DNA of 64,000 bases from Micromonospora mirobrigensis (GTDB lineage Bacteria > Actinomycetota > Actinomycetes > Mycobacteriales > Micromonosporaceae). Location of the stretch: positions 372,001-436,000 of the forward strand of contig NZ_FMCX01000003.1 in assembly GCF_900091555.1 (NCBI RefSeq), given 5' to 3'. The notes beneath the pieces are model-generated. The model was not told the DNA's origin. It was given only the letters and a program-made list of their open reading frames with translations, and ran no database searches. Position numbers and translations under genes: made by a program. This document shows positions 24,301 through 32,709 of the stretch, one piece after another. The stretch's first letter is position 1; each line of letters begins with the position of its first letter.

Positions 24301-24907
24301 CCAGGTGCTCGTCCAGCTCGCCGGCGAGGGCCAGCACCGCGTCGGTGATGGTGCTCGGCATCCGGTCGACCTCGGACATGTCCCCGTCGTAGTTGCGGAC
24401 CAGCAGGTCCACCAGCTGCCATCGGGACGCCTCGGTGAGCAGCCGGGTGGAGGGCTCGTAGCCGGCCCGCAGGCCGTGCTCGGTGACGATCCGGCCGGCG
24501 TACGAGTGGTAGGTGGCGATGGTCGGCTCGCCGGCCAGCGGGTCGTCCAGCGGGTCCCGGCCGCGCCGCCCCAGCCGCCGCACCAGCTGGTCCAGCCGGG
24601 TACGCACCCGGTGCGCCAGCTCGCCGGCCGCCTTGCGGGTGAAGGTCAGGCCGAGGATCTGCTCCGGCCGGACGTACGAGTTGGCCACCAGCCAGACCAC
24701 CCGGGCGGCCATCGTCTCGGTCTTGCCCGAGCCGGCGCCCGCGACCACCAGCAGCGGCGCCACCGGCGCGGCGATGATCGCGGCCTGCTCCCGGGTGGGC
24801 GCCGGCAGCCGCAGCAGCCTGGCCAGCTCGACCGGGGTGTAGCGGGGCCCGGCGTCGGCGGTGCGGGGCGCTGGGGCGGCGGTGCCGAAGAGCGCGGGCT
24901 GGGTCAC
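21389..24907 (-). CDS. adnB: AdnB-like helicase-nuclease (UvrD motor plus RecB-type nuclease)
   Basis: A 1172-residue protein. Walker A GAGSGKT is at 57-63, [10 protein letters not shown] is motif II, and [19 protein letters not shown] and YVAVTRPRR are later motor motifs. The C-terminal RecB-like nuclease has the core YDVVDWKTG plus a downstream Q-x-x-x-Y motif. A low-complexity linker with 30-bp tandem repeats joins the two parts. GTG 24907 is chosen because GGAGGG precedes it; upstream in-frame sequence overlaps the adnA 3' end and is not credible. In mycobacteria the AdnAB heterodimer resects double-strand breaks. The gene order and motifs fit adnB. Confidence 0.87.
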   Translation of the reverse strand: MTQPALFGTAAPAPRTADAGPRYTPVELARLLRLPAPTREQAAIIAAPVAPLLVVAGAGSGKTETMAARVVWLVANSYVRPEQILGLTFTRKAAGELAHRVRTRLDQLVRRLGRRGRDPLDDPLAGEPTIATYHSYAGRIVTEHGLRAGYEPSTRLLTEASRWQLVDLLVRNYDGDMSEVDRMPSTITDAVLALAGELDEHLVDPDDLAAWTGRFFADVQSRPGRVYADVRRALQLQQTRLKLLPLVRAYARRKDDFEAMDFADQLARAARVARDHPGVGEIERDRYRVVLLDEYQDTSHAQVVLLGALFGGGHPVTAVGDPCQSIYGWRGASAGTLERFPTDFARADGTPAEVLGLSTSWRNRPEILGVANALSVPLRAAGARVPELHAALSVKDPIGHRTPHGRAAGTVHCALLETYADEADWIADSVLAAWRGAARTPDALPEHIPVPQRPTTAVLVRLRSQIPAIEGALRARGLPVEVVGLGGLLDTPEVRDVVCTLRVLADPTDGAALLRLLTGARWRIGPRDLVALHRRARAIARERQRFTGDDGPEISVDALDEATLVEALADLGPAQAYSDQGYARLRAYGTELALLRYRLDQTLPELIADVERTIGLDVEVAVRAGRDGTGDAGLARGHLDALGDVAARFGGETPGATLAGFLAFLAAAEDEERGLAPGEVEVVEGAVQILTAHAAKGLEWDVVAVAGLTRGVWPGPVRNSDHWLGGLGVLPFPLRGDADGLPELGLAEAEDQRGVARAVADFIDAWRAHDEREERRLAYVAVTRPRRLLLCSGYWWGEAAKRFRGPSVLLREIHDACLDGGDGLLVDRWAPEPAGDAVNPTTELVLRAEWPADPLGARRPALAEAAALVRRFLTDPESARRPADPESAERPADPGPGAGAASGPVPPVEAASGPVPPVEAAVGPEGAPEVAADPEVVRWRREADLLLAERAELLRRAEAVEVTLPGHLSVTQLVGLRRDPSALARALRRPMPTEPSPYARRGTAFHAWLEQRFGADRLLDVDELPGAADADAAPDGALAELQERFLASEWADRVPIEVEVPFATVLAGVVVRGRMDAVFARPGGRYDVVDWKTGRQPAGREAEVVAVQLAVYRLAWAELAGVPVERVGAAFHYVRDGVTVRPADLLDADGLTALIAAVPEEFAPGGGAQVDP
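22144..22210. repeat. 30-bp tandem repeat in the adnB linker
   Basis: A 30-bp unit occurs twice in full plus a partial third copy. It encodes a repeated [14 protein letters not shown] decapeptide on the minus strand, in the flexible linker between motor and nuclease domains. Confidence 0.75.
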
Positions 24908-24944
24908 CGGGGGCCCTCCAGCCGCCCGGGTGCGTTCGGCGTGC

Positions 24945-27900
24945 TCACTGGTCCTCCGGGGCGGCTCGGGTGGCCGGCGGCTCGACCACCTGGCGGCCCT
25001 GCCCCGAGACCGGGCAGCTGGTGCGCACCGGGCAGACCCGGCACTTGGAGTTGGCGACGGCGGCGAAGGTGGCGGCGGCCATCGTATCGGCGGTCCGCCG
25101 GACCAGCGCGGTCGCCCAGCCGGCCGCCGGGCCCTCCCCGGCGGCGGCCTGGGTCTGCTCCCGCGCATCCCTGCCCCCGGTGCCGAGCTGCACCAGCGCG
25201 GCGCCGCCCGGCTCCTCGCCGAACTCGGCGAACGCCCCCGCCTCCACCGCCGCCTGGTACGCCCCGAGCTGCGGGTGCTCGGCGACCTCTCGCTCGGTGA
25301 CGGCGGTGGACTTGCCGGTCTTGAGGTCGATCACCACGAGCCGGCCGTCGTCGTCGACCTCCAGCCGGTCCACCCGGCCCCTGAGCTCGACCGGGCGCTG
25401 CGGGTCGTCCAGGCGGACCGCGAACTCGTGCTCGATGGCGAGCAGCCGGCGCGGGTTGCCGGCCAGCCAGCGCAGCAGCTTGTCCACCATCGCCTCGGCG
25501 CGGGCCTGCTCCGGGCCGACCATCCAGCGGGCGGCCAGCTCGATCGCGTCGAACCGCGCGGCAACGTACTCCAGCAGGGCGGTCCGGTCGGCGCTGGCGT
25601 CCTCGGCGAGCATCGCGGCGGCGTGCACCAGGTTGCCGACGCCCTGCGCGGCGCTGGCCGGGCCGCTTCCGCCGTGCCGTTCCAGCAGCCAGCGCAGGCT
25701 GCACCGCAGCGCGCTCTCCATCGCAGACGGGGTGACCCGGACCGGGTCGCCCTCGTCGACCAGCGGTCGGTCGTCGGAGAGCGGGCGCAGCCCCCACCAC
25801 TGGTCCGGGTGCGCGCCGGGCACCCCGGCGGCGGCCAACCGGGCCAGCTCGCCCGCCGCGGCCTGCCGCCGGGCCGCCGGGGCCGCCGGGTCGGTGACCG
25901 CGGTACGCAGCTCGGCGACCAGCGCGGAGAGGGTGAGCGCCCGGGGCGGCAGGGTGACCGGCAGGTCACCGGGTGGCCCGTCCTCGTGCTCCTCGTCGAC
26001 CACCGACACCGGCCCCTCCGGTGCGCCGCCGTTCGCCGTGCCGACGGTGGCGGCCGGTCCGGGGCCGGGGCCGGTCGGGCGGGGCCCCGGGGCGGGGCCG
26101 GCCGGGCGGGGCTCGGGGGCGGGGCCGGTCGGGCGGGGCTCGGGGGCGGGGCCGGTCGGGCGGGGCTCGGGGGCGGGGCCGGTCGGCCCCTGCCCACCGC
26201 CGCCGACGGCGGGCGGCTCGGTGGCGCCCAGCTCGTGCAGGAAGCGGCTGGGCTGTTCCTCGTGGTCGTCGCCGCCCACCGTCGCCGAGGCGACCGCGGT
26301 GACCAGCAGCCGGCGCCGGGCCCGGCTCACCGCCACGTGGAACAGCCGGCGCTCCTCGTCGAGCAGGGCGGAGGTCTGCCCGACCAGGCCGGCCCGCAGG
26401 GCGGTGCCGTCGGCCCGGCCGGCCAGCACGTCGACCAGCCGCTCCGAGCCGAGCAGGCTGCCGCGCAGCCGCAGGTCGGGCCAGGTGCCCTCCTGCACCC
26501 CGGCCACCGCGACCAGGTCCCACTCCAGCCCCTTGGCGGCGTGCGCGGTGAGCAGGCGTACCGCCTCTCCCCGGTCCGCGCTGGCGGCCAGGGTGTCCGC
26601 CGGCAGGTCCTGGCCGAGCACGTGGTCGAGGAAGACCTCGGTACGCGCGCCGGGCAACCGGTCGGTGAACCGGGCGGCGGCGTCGAAGAGCACCAGCACG
26701 GCGTCCAGGTCACGGTCGGCCGCCTCGGCCCGCCAGCGCTGCGCGCTCTCGTGCTCGCCGGTGGCGGCCCGCCCCCGGGTGATCTCCCCGGCCCAGCGTT
26801 CGGCAAGGCCGCTGGCGTTCCAGACCGACCAGAGCACGTCCTCGACGGTCGTGCCCGGCCGCTCGGCGGTCTCCCGGGCGATGGCCAGCAGCCCGGCCAC
26901 GGCCTGCGCCGGCTCCGCCCACCGCCGGTCGATCGCGCCCAGCTCCTCCGGGTCGCGCAGCGCGTCGACGATCAGCTCACCGGAGGGGCGTCGGTCGCCG
27001 GTGGCCAGGGCGAGGGCGCGCAGGCCCTGCCGCAGCCGCCGTTCGGCCAGCGGGTCGGCGCCGCCCAGCGGGGAGTGCAGCAGCGCGACGGCGGACTCCT
27101 CGTCCAGCCGCTCCGGCTCCAGCGCGCAGCGCAACAGGAGCAGCAGCGGCGCGACCGCCGGTTGCAGGTGCAGCGGCAGGTCCTCGCCGTGCACCACGGT
27201 CGGCACGCCGGCCGCGTGCAGCGCCCGTTGCAACGACGGCAGCCGCAGCGCGGTGGACCGCACCAGCACCGCAATCCGCGACCAGGGCACCCCGTCGAGC
27301 AGGTGCGCGGTGCGCAGCGCGTGGGCCAGCCAGACCGCCTCGCTGGTGGCCGAACGGAAGGTGCGGACCTCCAGCTCGCCGGGGGGCGCGTCGGGCAGCG
27401 GGTGCAACCGCCGGTGCGCCGCCGGACCGCGCAGCCGGTGGGCCAGCCGGCCGGTGGCGCCGAGCAGCCGCGCGCCGGCCCGGTAGGAGGTGGTCAGCAC
27501 GATCCGGGCGGCGGGCGCGCCGGAGGCCGTCCGGAACCGGTGCGGGAAGGTGGTGACGACGGCCGGGTCGGCGCCGCGGAACGCGTACGTGGAGGAGTCC
27601 GGGTCGGCGAACGCGACCAGGGACCGGCCGCCGCCGGCCAGCACGTGCAGCAGGTCCTGTTGGGCGGGGTCGGTGTCGGCCAGCTCGTCGACGTAGACGT
27701 GACGCAGCCGGCGGCGCTCGGCGTCGAGCAGCTCCGGGTCGTCCAGGAGCATGCCGGTGGCGGCCCGGACCAGCTCCGCCGGGTCGTACGCGATGGAGCC
27801 GCGGTTGCTGACGTCGCGCAACGCGAGGACGGCCACGTATTCCCGGAGGAAGCGGGCGGCGGCCGGCCAGTCGGCGCGGCCCAGCTTCTCCCCCAGCCGG

Positions 27901-28541
27901 GCCAGCTCCACCGGCCCGACCCCGCGTTCGGCGGCGCGCATCAGCAGGTCCCGCAGCTGGGCGGCGAAGGCCCGGGTACGCAGCGCGGGGCGCAGGTCCT
28001 CCGGCCAGCCGACCGGGTCGTCCTCTGGCTCCTCGCCCACGACGTCGAGCAGCTCGCGGATGATCAGATCCTGCTCGGGACCGGTGAGCAGCCGGGGCGA
28101 CGGCTCGCCCCGCTCGGCGGCGGCCCGGCGCAGCAGCCCGAAGGCGTACGCGGGGAAGGTGCGCACCAGCGGCTCGCGAAGCACCCGGTGCCCGTCGGCG
28201 GCGATCCGGGCCTCCAGCCGGTGCCGCAGGTCGGTGGCCTGCCGGCGGCTGAAGGTGAGCACCAGGACGCGTTCGGGGTCGACGCCCTCGGCGACCCGGG
28301 CGGCCACCGCCTCGACCAGGGTGCTGGTCTTGCCGGTGCCGGGGCCGCCGACGACCAGCAGTGGGCCGTCGGTGTGCGCGACGATCTCGGCCTGCGCGGC
28401 ATCGCCCGCCGACCCCTCGGGCCGGCGGCCCTCCTCGGCCCCCTCTGTGGACCGACCATCCCCCCGCACCGACCCGTCGACCGCGCGGTCCCCCCGGACC
28501 CCCTCGGCGGGCCGGCGCACCAGCCGGTACGCCTGCATCAC
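24945..28541 (-). CDS. adnA: AdnA-like helicase-nuclease (UvrD motor plus RecB-type nuclease with Fe-S cysteines)
   Basis: A 1198-residue protein. Walker A GGPGTGKT at 65-72, DELADTDPAQQ as motif II, and [19 protein letters not shown] and VAVSRARRR as later motor motifs. The C-terminal nuclease has LVVIDLKTGKS and Q-x-x-x-Y. The cysteine set SKCRVCPVRTSC near residue 1170 matches an AddB/AdnA-type [4Fe-4S] staple. An unusual Pro/Gly-rich linker of 27-bp repeats lies before the nuclease. The GTG at 28541 is followed at once by ATG. The stop lies 37 bp before the adnB GTG. Together they form the DNA end-resection complex. Confidence 0.88.
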   Translation of the reverse strand: MMQAYRLVRRPAEGVRGDRAVDGSVRGDGRSTEGAEEGRRPEGSAGDAAQAEIVAHTDGPLLVVGGPGTGKTSTLVEAVAARVAEGVDPERVLVLTFSRRQATDLRHRLEARIAADGHRVLREPLVRTFPAYAFGLLRRAAAERGEPSPRLLTGPEQDLIIRELLDVVGEEPEDDPVGWPEDLRPALRTRAFAAQLRDLLMRAAERGVGPVELARLGEKLGRADWPAAARFLREYVAVLALRDVSNRGSIAYDPAELVRAATGMLLDDPELLDAERRRLRHVYVDELADTDPAQQDLLHVLAGGGRSLVAFADPDSSTYAFRGADPAVVTTFPHRFRTASGAPAARIVLTTSYRAGARLLGATGRLAHRLRGPAAHRRLHPLPDAPPGELEVRTFRSATSEAVWLAHALRTAHLLDGVPWSRIAVLVRSTALRLPSLQRALHAAGVPTVVHGEDLPLHLQPAVAPLLLLLRCALEPERLDEESAVALLHSPLGGADPLAERRLRQGLRALALATGDRRPSGELIVDALRDPEELGAIDRRWAEPAQAVAGLLAIARETAERPGTTVEDVLWSVWNASGLAERWAGEITRGRAATGEHESAQRWRAEAADRDLDAVLVLFDAAARFTDRLPGARTEVFLDHVLGQDLPADTLAASADRGEAVRLLTAHAAKGLEWDLVAVAGVQEGTWPDLRLRGSLLGSERLVDVLAGRADGTALRAGLVGQTSALLDEERRLFHVAVSRARRRLLVTAVASATVGGDDHEEQPSRFLHELGATEPPAVGGGGQGPTGPAPEPRPTGPAPEPRPTGPAPEPRPAGPAPGPRPTGPGPGPAATVGTANGGAPEGPVSVVDEEHEDGPPGDLPVTLPPRALTLSALVAELRTAVTDPAAPAARRQAAAGELARLAAAGVPGAHPDQWWGLRPLSDDRPLVDEGDPVRVTPSAMESALRCSLRWLLERHGGSGPASAAQGVGNLVHAAAMLAEDASADRTALLEYVAARFDAIELAARWMVGPEQARAEAMVDKLLRWLAGNPRRLLAIEHEFAVRLDDPQRPVELRGRVDRLEVDDDGRLVVIDLKTGKSTAVTEREVAEHPQLGAYQAAVEAGAFAEFGEEPGGAALVQLGTGGRDAREQTQAAAGEGPAAGWATALVRRTADTMAAATFAAVANSKCRVCPVRTSCPVSGQGRQVVEPPATRAAPEDQ
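26075..26184. repeat. 27-bp tandem repeats in the adnA linker
   Basis: About four copies of a 27-bp GC-extreme unit encode a repeated PTGPAPEPR nonapeptide on the minus strand. They are almost identical, which suggests recent expansion by slippage. Confidence 0.8.
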
Positions 28542-28603
28542 CTCATCCCACCACGCCGGTACGACATCTCCGCCCCCACCACCCCGCGCTCAGCCCCAGC
28601 TCA

Positions 28604-28666
28604 CGTCGATCATGAAGTTGGCGGCGAAGTGGATCTCGTTTGGTGCCGCAAACTTCATGATCAACG
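28604..28666. repeat. Imperfect 22-bp inverted repeat, family A
   Basis: Arms 28604-28625 and 28645-28666 share the GATCATGAAGTT core with the 8766-8830 element; two mismatches between arms. It lies between the LOG gene stop and the adnA start on the same strand, so it may end LOG-operon transcription. Confidence 0.75.
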
Positions 28667-28704
28667 GACCGAGGGGGCCGGCGGGCGGGGTGGGGTGGGG
28701 TGGG

Positions 28705-29250
28705 TCAGGTGAGGTGGGATTCGAGGGCGTCCAGGGCTGCCGGGACGGTGTCGGTCACGGTGAGCAGGGCCAGGCCGGCGGGCTTGAGGAAGGCCTGGTC
28801 GGCCAGGCCGCCGAGCCAGTCGACCAGCGGGCGGTAGAAGCCGTCGGTGTCCACCAGGGCCATCGGCTTGGTGTGCATGGTGAGGGTGGCGGTGGTCCAG
28901 ACCTCGAAGAGCTCGTCCAGGGTGCCCAGCCCGCCGGGCAGGGTGAGGAACGCGTCCGACTTCTCGATCATGAGGGTCTTGCGGCTGGCCATCCCGTCGG
29001 TGACCAGCAGCTCGTCCGAGGCGAGGTCGGCCACCTCCAGGTCCACCAGCGCCTGCGGGATCACCCCGATCGTCCGGCCGCCGGCCGCCCGGGCACCGTC
29101 GACCAGGGCGCCCATCATCCCGACGCAGCCGCCGCCGCTGACCAGTGTGTGCCCGCGCCGGGCCAGCTCCGCGCCGGTCTCGGCGGCCAGGTCCAGCCAG
29201 CGCTGGTCGAGGGTGCGGGAGGAGGCGCAGAAGACGCAGATCGCCGCCAC
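28705..29250 (-). CDS. LOG-family (TIGR00730, lysine-decarboxylase-like fold) protein
   Basis: A 181-residue Rossmann-like protein. The catalytic PGGxGTxxE motif appears as LPGGLGTLDELFE, and GGGCVGMMG near residue 50 forms the nucleotide loop. LOG proteins are cytokinin riboside 5'-monophosphate phosphoribohydrolases or related nucleotide hydrolases. The GTG at 29250 lies 4 nt after the stop of the upstream gene and is preceded by GGGGAGG. An upstream ATG at 29289 would overlap that gene by 35 bp and is less likely. It pairs with a second LOG-type gene in one operon. Confidence 0.87.
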   Translation of the reverse strand: MAAICVFCASSRTLDQRWLDLAAETGAELARRGHTLVSGGGCVGMMGALVDGARAAGGRTIGVIPQALVDLEVADLASDELLVTDGMASRKTLMIEKSDAFLTLPGGLGTLDELFEVWTTATLTMHTKPMALVDTDGFYRPLVDWLGGLADQAFLKPAGLALLTVTDTVPAALDALESHLT

Positions 29251-29254
29251 CGGA

Positions 29255-30154
29255 TCAGACCTCCCCGCCCGGCCGGGTGACCCGTCCACCGGCCGACCCC
29301 CGGGTACGCTCCGGCTCCGGCGTCGCCTCCGCGGCGGCCCGCTGGTCCTCCCCGGTACGCGCGACGGACTCCTCGCGTACCGCCTCCTGCTCGGCGGAGA
29401 GGGCCGCCTCGGCCTCCACGATGTGCCGGACCGCCGCGTCGACGTCGTCGGTGACGCAGATCAGCTCCAGGTCGACCGGGCCGATCTTGCCGTCGGCGGC
29501 CATCGTGTCCCGCAGCCAGTCCAGCAGCCCCTGCCAGTACGCCTGCCCCATCAGCACCACCGGGAACCGGGTCACCTTGCCGGTCTGCACCAGGGTCAGC
29601 GCCTCGAAGAGCTCGTCCATGGTGCCGAAGCCACCGGGCAGCACCACGAACGCCTGGGCGTACTTGACGAACATGGTCTTGCGGGCGAAGAAGTACCGGA
29701 AGTCGATGGCCAGGTCGACCCAGTCGTTGAGGCCCTGCTCGAAGGGGAGCTCGATGCCGAGGCCGACGGAGAGGCCGCCGGCCTCGCTGGCGCCCCGGTT
29801 CGCCGCCTCCATGACGCCCGGGCCGCCGCCGGTGATCACGGCGTAGCCGGCTCGGGCCAGCGCGGCCCCGAGCTCCTCGGCCAGCCGGCACTCGGGGCTC
29901 TCCGGCTTGCTGCGGGCCGAGCCGAAGACGCTCACCGCCGGCGGCAGGTCGGCGAGGGTGTCGAAACCCTCGACGAACTCGGAGAGGATCCGCAGCGCAC
30001 GCCAGGCGTCCTTGGTCTTCCAGTCCCCGCGCCCGCTGGAGTCCAGCAGGCGCTGGTCGGCGGTGCTGGACGGGATGGCGCCGCGACGCAGCGTCACAGC
30101 ACCCCGGTGCCGTTCCGGGTCGCGGCCGGGCTGGCGCCCGTTGCTCTGGCTCAT
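29255..30154 (-). CDS. Second LOG-family (TIGR00730) protein with N- and C-terminal extensions
   Basis: A 299-residue protein with VSVFGSARSKP at the start of the Rossmann core, GGGPGVMEAANRGA and LPGGFGTMDELFEAL. About 80 residues precede the core and a 50-residue acidic/Arg tail follows. ATG 30154 is supported by TACGGT ending 7 nt upstream, implying leaderless transcription. The protein is of the longer actinobacterial LOG subtype often found next to dapE. Substrate unknown. Confidence 0.88.
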   Translation of the reverse strand: MSQSNGRQPGRDPERHRGAVTLRRGAIPSSTADQRLLDSSGRGDWKTKDAWRALRILSEFVEGFDTLADLPPAVSVFGSARSKPESPECRLAEELGAALARAGYAVITGGGPGVMEAANRGASEAGGLSVGLGIELPFEQGLNDWVDLAIDFRYFFARKTMFVKYAQAFVVLPGGFGTMDELFEALTLVQTGKVTRFPVVLMGQAYWQGLLDWLRDTMAADGKIGPVDLELICVTDDVDAAVRHIVEAEAALSAEQEAVREESVARTGEDQRAAAEATPEPERTRGSAGGRVTRPGGEV

Positions 30155-30161
30155 GAAGGTC

Positions 30162-30167
30162 ACCGTA
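30162..30167 (-). promoter_or_regulatory. -10 element TACGGT for the LOG operon, leaderless
   Basis: On the minus strand TACGGT is separated from the ATG at 30154 by exactly 7 nt. Confidence 0.5.
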
Positions 30168-30240
30168 GTGGAGCAGCTCACGGTTGGCGTGCGGGCCGGC
30201 TTCGGCGGGAAATAGTTGCCGATCTTGGGCAACCAATCCC

Positions 30241-30277
30241 CTTGTACAAGCGTCTTACCATTCACATACCCGGTATG
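30241..30277 (+). promoter_or_regulatory. Palindromes upstream of the small basic protein gene
   Basis: A perfect CTTGTACAAG palindrome lies at 30241-30250, and CATACC-C-GGTATG at 30265-30277. The second shares its 6-bp arms with the 21-bp palindrome at 36126-36146 before the subtilase gene, which suggests one regulator binds both. Confidence 0.55.
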
Positions 30278-30309
30278 CCGGGGCACGCGCCTTCGGGGGA
30301 GGAGCCAGC

Positions 30310-30465
30310 GTGATCAGTAGCAGCGAGATGATCCGGATCCGTCGTCAGATGCAGCGACGGATCCACGACGTCGTGGCCGAGCGCCGCCGCGCCCGCCAGA
30401 TGGATGACCACCCCAGCGACCACACCGAGCCCGCCCACTCCGAGCCCCTCGCCCCCACCCCCTAG
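30310..30465 (+). CDS. Small Arg-rich protein, 51 residues
   Basis: The GTG at 30310 is preceded by GGAGGAG at a good distance. The first 30 residues form a strongly basic predicted helix (EMIRIRRQMQRRIHDVVAER), followed by an acidic/Pro tail. No family recognised. The promoter region carries the CATACC-N-GGTATG palindrome. A 24-bp hairpin terminator follows at 30501-30557. It may bind nucleic acid or ribosomes, but this is only inference from charge. Confidence 0.6.
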   Translation: MISSSEMIRIRRQMQRRIHDVVAERRRARQMDDHPSDHTEPAHSEPLAPTP

Positions 30466-30500
30466 ACCAACCCCACCCTCCCCAGCCCCGCCCAGCGGGG

Positions 30501-30557
30501 CGACCAGGGAGTTTGCGTCACCGGGAGCGTTCTCCGGTGACGCAAACTCCTTGGTCG
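30501..30557. terminator. 24-bp inverted repeat between convergent genes
   Basis: Arms 30501-30524 and 30534-30557 pair over 24 bp with one G-U pair and a 9-nt loop. It separates the small Arg-rich gene from dapE and can stop transcription from both sides. The core GGAGTTTGCGTCACCGG may be another dispersed repeat type. Confidence 0.75.
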
Positions 30558-30587
30558 ACGAGGAGCAGCCGGGGGGCGGCGGGCCGG

Positions 30588-31661
30588 TCAGGCGGGGGTG
30601 AGCCAGCGGTGCAGGGTGGCGGCGCCGTCGCGGATCTTGCCGATCTCGACGTGCTCGTCCTTGTGGTGGGCCAGGTTGGGGTCGCCGGGGCCGAAGTTGA
30701 GCGCCGGGATGCCCAGGGCGGCGAAGCGGGCCACGTCGGTCCAGCCCAGCTTGCCGATCGGCTCGGCGCCCACCGCCTCGAGGAACTCCCGCGCGGGCGG
30801 GGCGTCCAGGCCCGGCGCCGCCCCGGCGGCCGAGTCGGTCACCACCAGGTCGAAGCCGTCGAACACCTCGCGTACGTGCGCCTCGGCGGCGGCCGGGTCG
30901 CGGTCCGGGGCGTACCGGAAGTTCACCTCGACCTCGCAGCGGTCCGGGATCACGTTGCCGGCCACCCCGCCGTGGATGCCGACCGCGTTGAGCCCCTCGC
31001 GGTAGTCGCAGCCGTCGATGGTCACCCGACGCGCCTCGTACGCCGTCAGCCGACGCAGCACCTCACCGGCGGCGTGGATCGCGTTCGAACCGTGCCAGGA
31101 GCGGGCGGCGTGGGCCCGGGCGCCGGTGGTGGTCACCGTCGCCCGCAGCACGCCCTGGCAGCCGGCCTCGACGATGCCGTACGTCGGCTCCAGCAGCACC
31201 GCGAAGTCCGCCTCCAGCCACTCCGGGTGCGCCTGGGAGACCAGGGTCAACCCGTTGTAGCGGGACTCGATCTCCTCCGCCTCGTAGAAGAGGTAGGTGA
31301 CGTCGTACCGCGGGTCGGGCAGGGTCACCGCGAGGTGCAGCGCGAACGCCACCCCGGACTTCATGTCCGACGTGCCGCAGCCGTACATCAGGTCGCCGCG
31401 CATGGTCGACGGCCAGTTGTCGTTGTGCGGGACGGTGTCCAGGTGGCCGGCGAGGACCACCCGCTGGGGCCGGCCCAGGTCGGTACGCGCCATCACGGTG
31501 TTGGAGTGCCGGTACGTGGTCAGGTGCGGGACGGACCGCAGGACCTCCTCGACACAGTCGGCGATCGCCTTCTCGTTGAGGGAGACGGACTCCATGTCGA
31601 CCAGGACGCGGGTGAGCGCCACCGGATCGGCCAGGACCTCGGGGGTCAGCGGGTTCTGCAT
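30588..31661 (-). CDS. dapE: Succinyl-diaminopimelate desuccinylase
   Basis: A 357-residue M20-family amidohydrolase. The metal-binding set is visible: AGHLDTVPHND, then GCGTSDMKSG, EAEEIESRYNG, and HHKDEH near the end. It removes succinate from N-succinyl-LL-2,6-diaminopimelate in the lysine/peptidoglycan pathway. ATG 31661 is preceded on the minus strand by TACCGT with 7-nt spacing. It diverges from dapD across only 24 bp. dapC of the same branch lies about 10 kb away, at 41768-42883. Confidence 0.93.
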   Translation of the reverse strand: MQNPLTPEVLADPVALTRVLVDMESVSLNEKAIADCVEEVLRSVPHLTTYRHSNTVMARTDLGRPQRVVLAGHLDTVPHNDNWPSTMRGDLMYGCGTSDMKSGVAFALHLAVTLPDPRYDVTYLFYEAEEIESRYNGLTLVSQAHPEWLEADFAVLLEPTYGIVEAGCQGVLRATVTTTGARAHAARSWHGSNAIHAAGEVLRRLTAYEARRVTIDGCDYREGLNAVGIHGGVAGNVIPDRCEVEVNFRYAPDRDPAAAEAHVREVFDGFDLVVTDSAAGAAPGLDAPPAREFLEAVGAEPIGKLGWTDVARFAALGIPALNFGPGDPNLAHHKDEHVEIGKIRDGAATLHRWLTPA

Positions 31662-31685
31662 GTCTCGCACGGTACCGTCAAAATC
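31662..31685. promoter_or_regulatory. Symmetric bidirectional leaderless promoter of dapE and dapD
   Basis: The whole intergenic region is 24 bp. Its core is the palindrome ACGGTACCGT (31669-31678). TACCGT at 31673-31678 lies exactly 7 nt before the dapD GTG, and TACCGT on the minus strand (31674-31669) lies exactly 7 nt before the dapE ATG. Both hexamers match TANNNT and share their central TA. Both -35 regions must lie inside the opposing coding sequence. Confidence 0.65.
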
Positions 31686-32645
31686 GTGACCACTGCACAG
31701 TCTGCCTGGGGCATCGGCCTCGCCACGATCACCGCTGACGATCAGGTGCTCGACACCTGGTACCCGACCGGCAAGCTGGGCCTCGGCGAGCTGCCGCTGG
31801 TCCCCGGGGAGGACCAGGCCGACGTCCTGGACCTCCCGCCGGGCGCGATCGGCGAACGGGCGCTGCCCGGCCTGCGTACCGCCGAGGTGACCACGGTGAT
31901 CGGCTCGCTGGACGACCCGATCAAGGATGCTGCCGACGCGTACCTGCGGTTGCACCTGCTCTCCCACCGCCTGGTGCGGCCCAACGAGCTCAACCTCGAC
32001 GGCATCTTCGGCAAGCTGGCCAACGTGGCCTGGACCTCGGCCGGGCCGTGCCCGCCCGAGCGGGTGGACGAGCTGCGGGTCATCGAGCGGGCCGCCGGCC
32101 GCCACCTGTCCGTGTACGGGGTGGACAAGTTCCCCCGGATGACCGACTACGTGGTCCCGGCCGGGGTGCGGATCGCCGACGCGGACCGGGTCCGGCTCGG
32201 CGCGCACCTGGCCGCCGGCACCACCGTGATGCACGAGGGCTTCGTCAACTTCAACGCCGGCACGCTGGGCACCTCGATGGTCGAGGGCCGGATCGTGCAG
32301 GGTGTGGTGGTCGGTGACGGCTCCGACATCGGCGGCGGCGCCTCGATCATGGGCACCCTCTCCGGCGGCGGCAAGGACCGGGTCCGGATCGGCGAGCGCA
32401 GCCTGGTCGGCGCGAACGCCGGCGTCGGCATTTCCCTCGGCGACGACTGCGTGGTCGAGGCGGGTTGCTACATCACCGCCGCCTCCAAGATCAGCCTGCC
32501 GGACGGGCGGGTGGTCAAGGCCCGCGAGCTCTCCGGGGTGGACGGGCTGCTTTTCTGGCGCAACTCGGTCTCCGGCGCGCTGGAGGCCAGGCAGCGCAGC
32601 GGCAAGGGCATCGAGCTGAACGCCGCGCTGCACGCCAACGACTGA
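31686..32645 (+). CDS. dapD: 2,3,4,5-tetrahydropyridine-2,6-dicarboxylate N-succinyltransferase
   Basis: A 319-residue actinobacterial-type DapD with a left-handed beta-helix of hexapeptide repeats (GVVVGDGSDIGGGASIMG region) and the FVNFNAGTLG active-site segment. It succinylates tetrahydrodipicolinate from succinyl-CoA, two steps before the DapE reaction. The start is GTG 31686, with a leaderless -10 TACCGT. A tall inverted repeat follows at 32647-32704. Confidence 0.93.
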   Translation: MTTAQSAWGIGLATITADDQVLDTWYPTGKLGLGELPLVPGEDQADVLDLPPGAIGERALPGLRTAEVTTVIGSLDDPIKDAADAYLRLHLLSHRLVRPNELNLDGIFGKLANVAWTSAGPCPPERVDELRVIERAAGRHLSVYGVDKFPRMTDYVVPAGVRIADADRVRLGAHLAAGTTVMHEGFVNFNAGTLGTSMVEGRIVQGVVVGDGSDIGGGASIMGTLSGGGKDRVRIGERSLVGANAGVGISLGDDCVVEAGCYITAASKISLPDGRVVKARELSGVDGLLFWRNSVSGALEARQRSGKGIELNAALHAND

Positions 32646-32646
32646 C

Positions 32647-32704
32647 GTGTAAGGAGGGGCCCCTTGTTAACACCCGTGTGTTAATAGGGGGCCCCTCCTT
32701 ACAC
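32647..32704. repeat. Inverted repeat, family B (GGGGCCCC-TTAACA type)
   Basis: Long arms starting GTGTAAGGAGGGGCCCC and ending with their complement flank a short loop. The AGGGGCCCCTTNTTAACA arm is shared with 48521-48566. It lies between the convergent dapD and subtilase genes. Confidence 0.8.
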
Positions 32705-32709
32705 CTGGG

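Noticed and set aside
21134..25300. Plus-strand open frame of about 1390 codons opposite adnB
   Set aside because: Antisense shadow of a real 1172-residue helicase-nuclease on the minus strand; composition is typical of reverse-complement frames.
26075..26184. CRISPR array
   Set aside because: The units are directly adjacent, without spacers, and in frame inside adnA; they are coding tandem repeats.
28705..30154. Lysine decarboxylases
   Set aside because: Both genes carry the PGGxGTxxE motif of LOG phosphoribohydrolases; the old decarboxylase annotation of this family is misleading.
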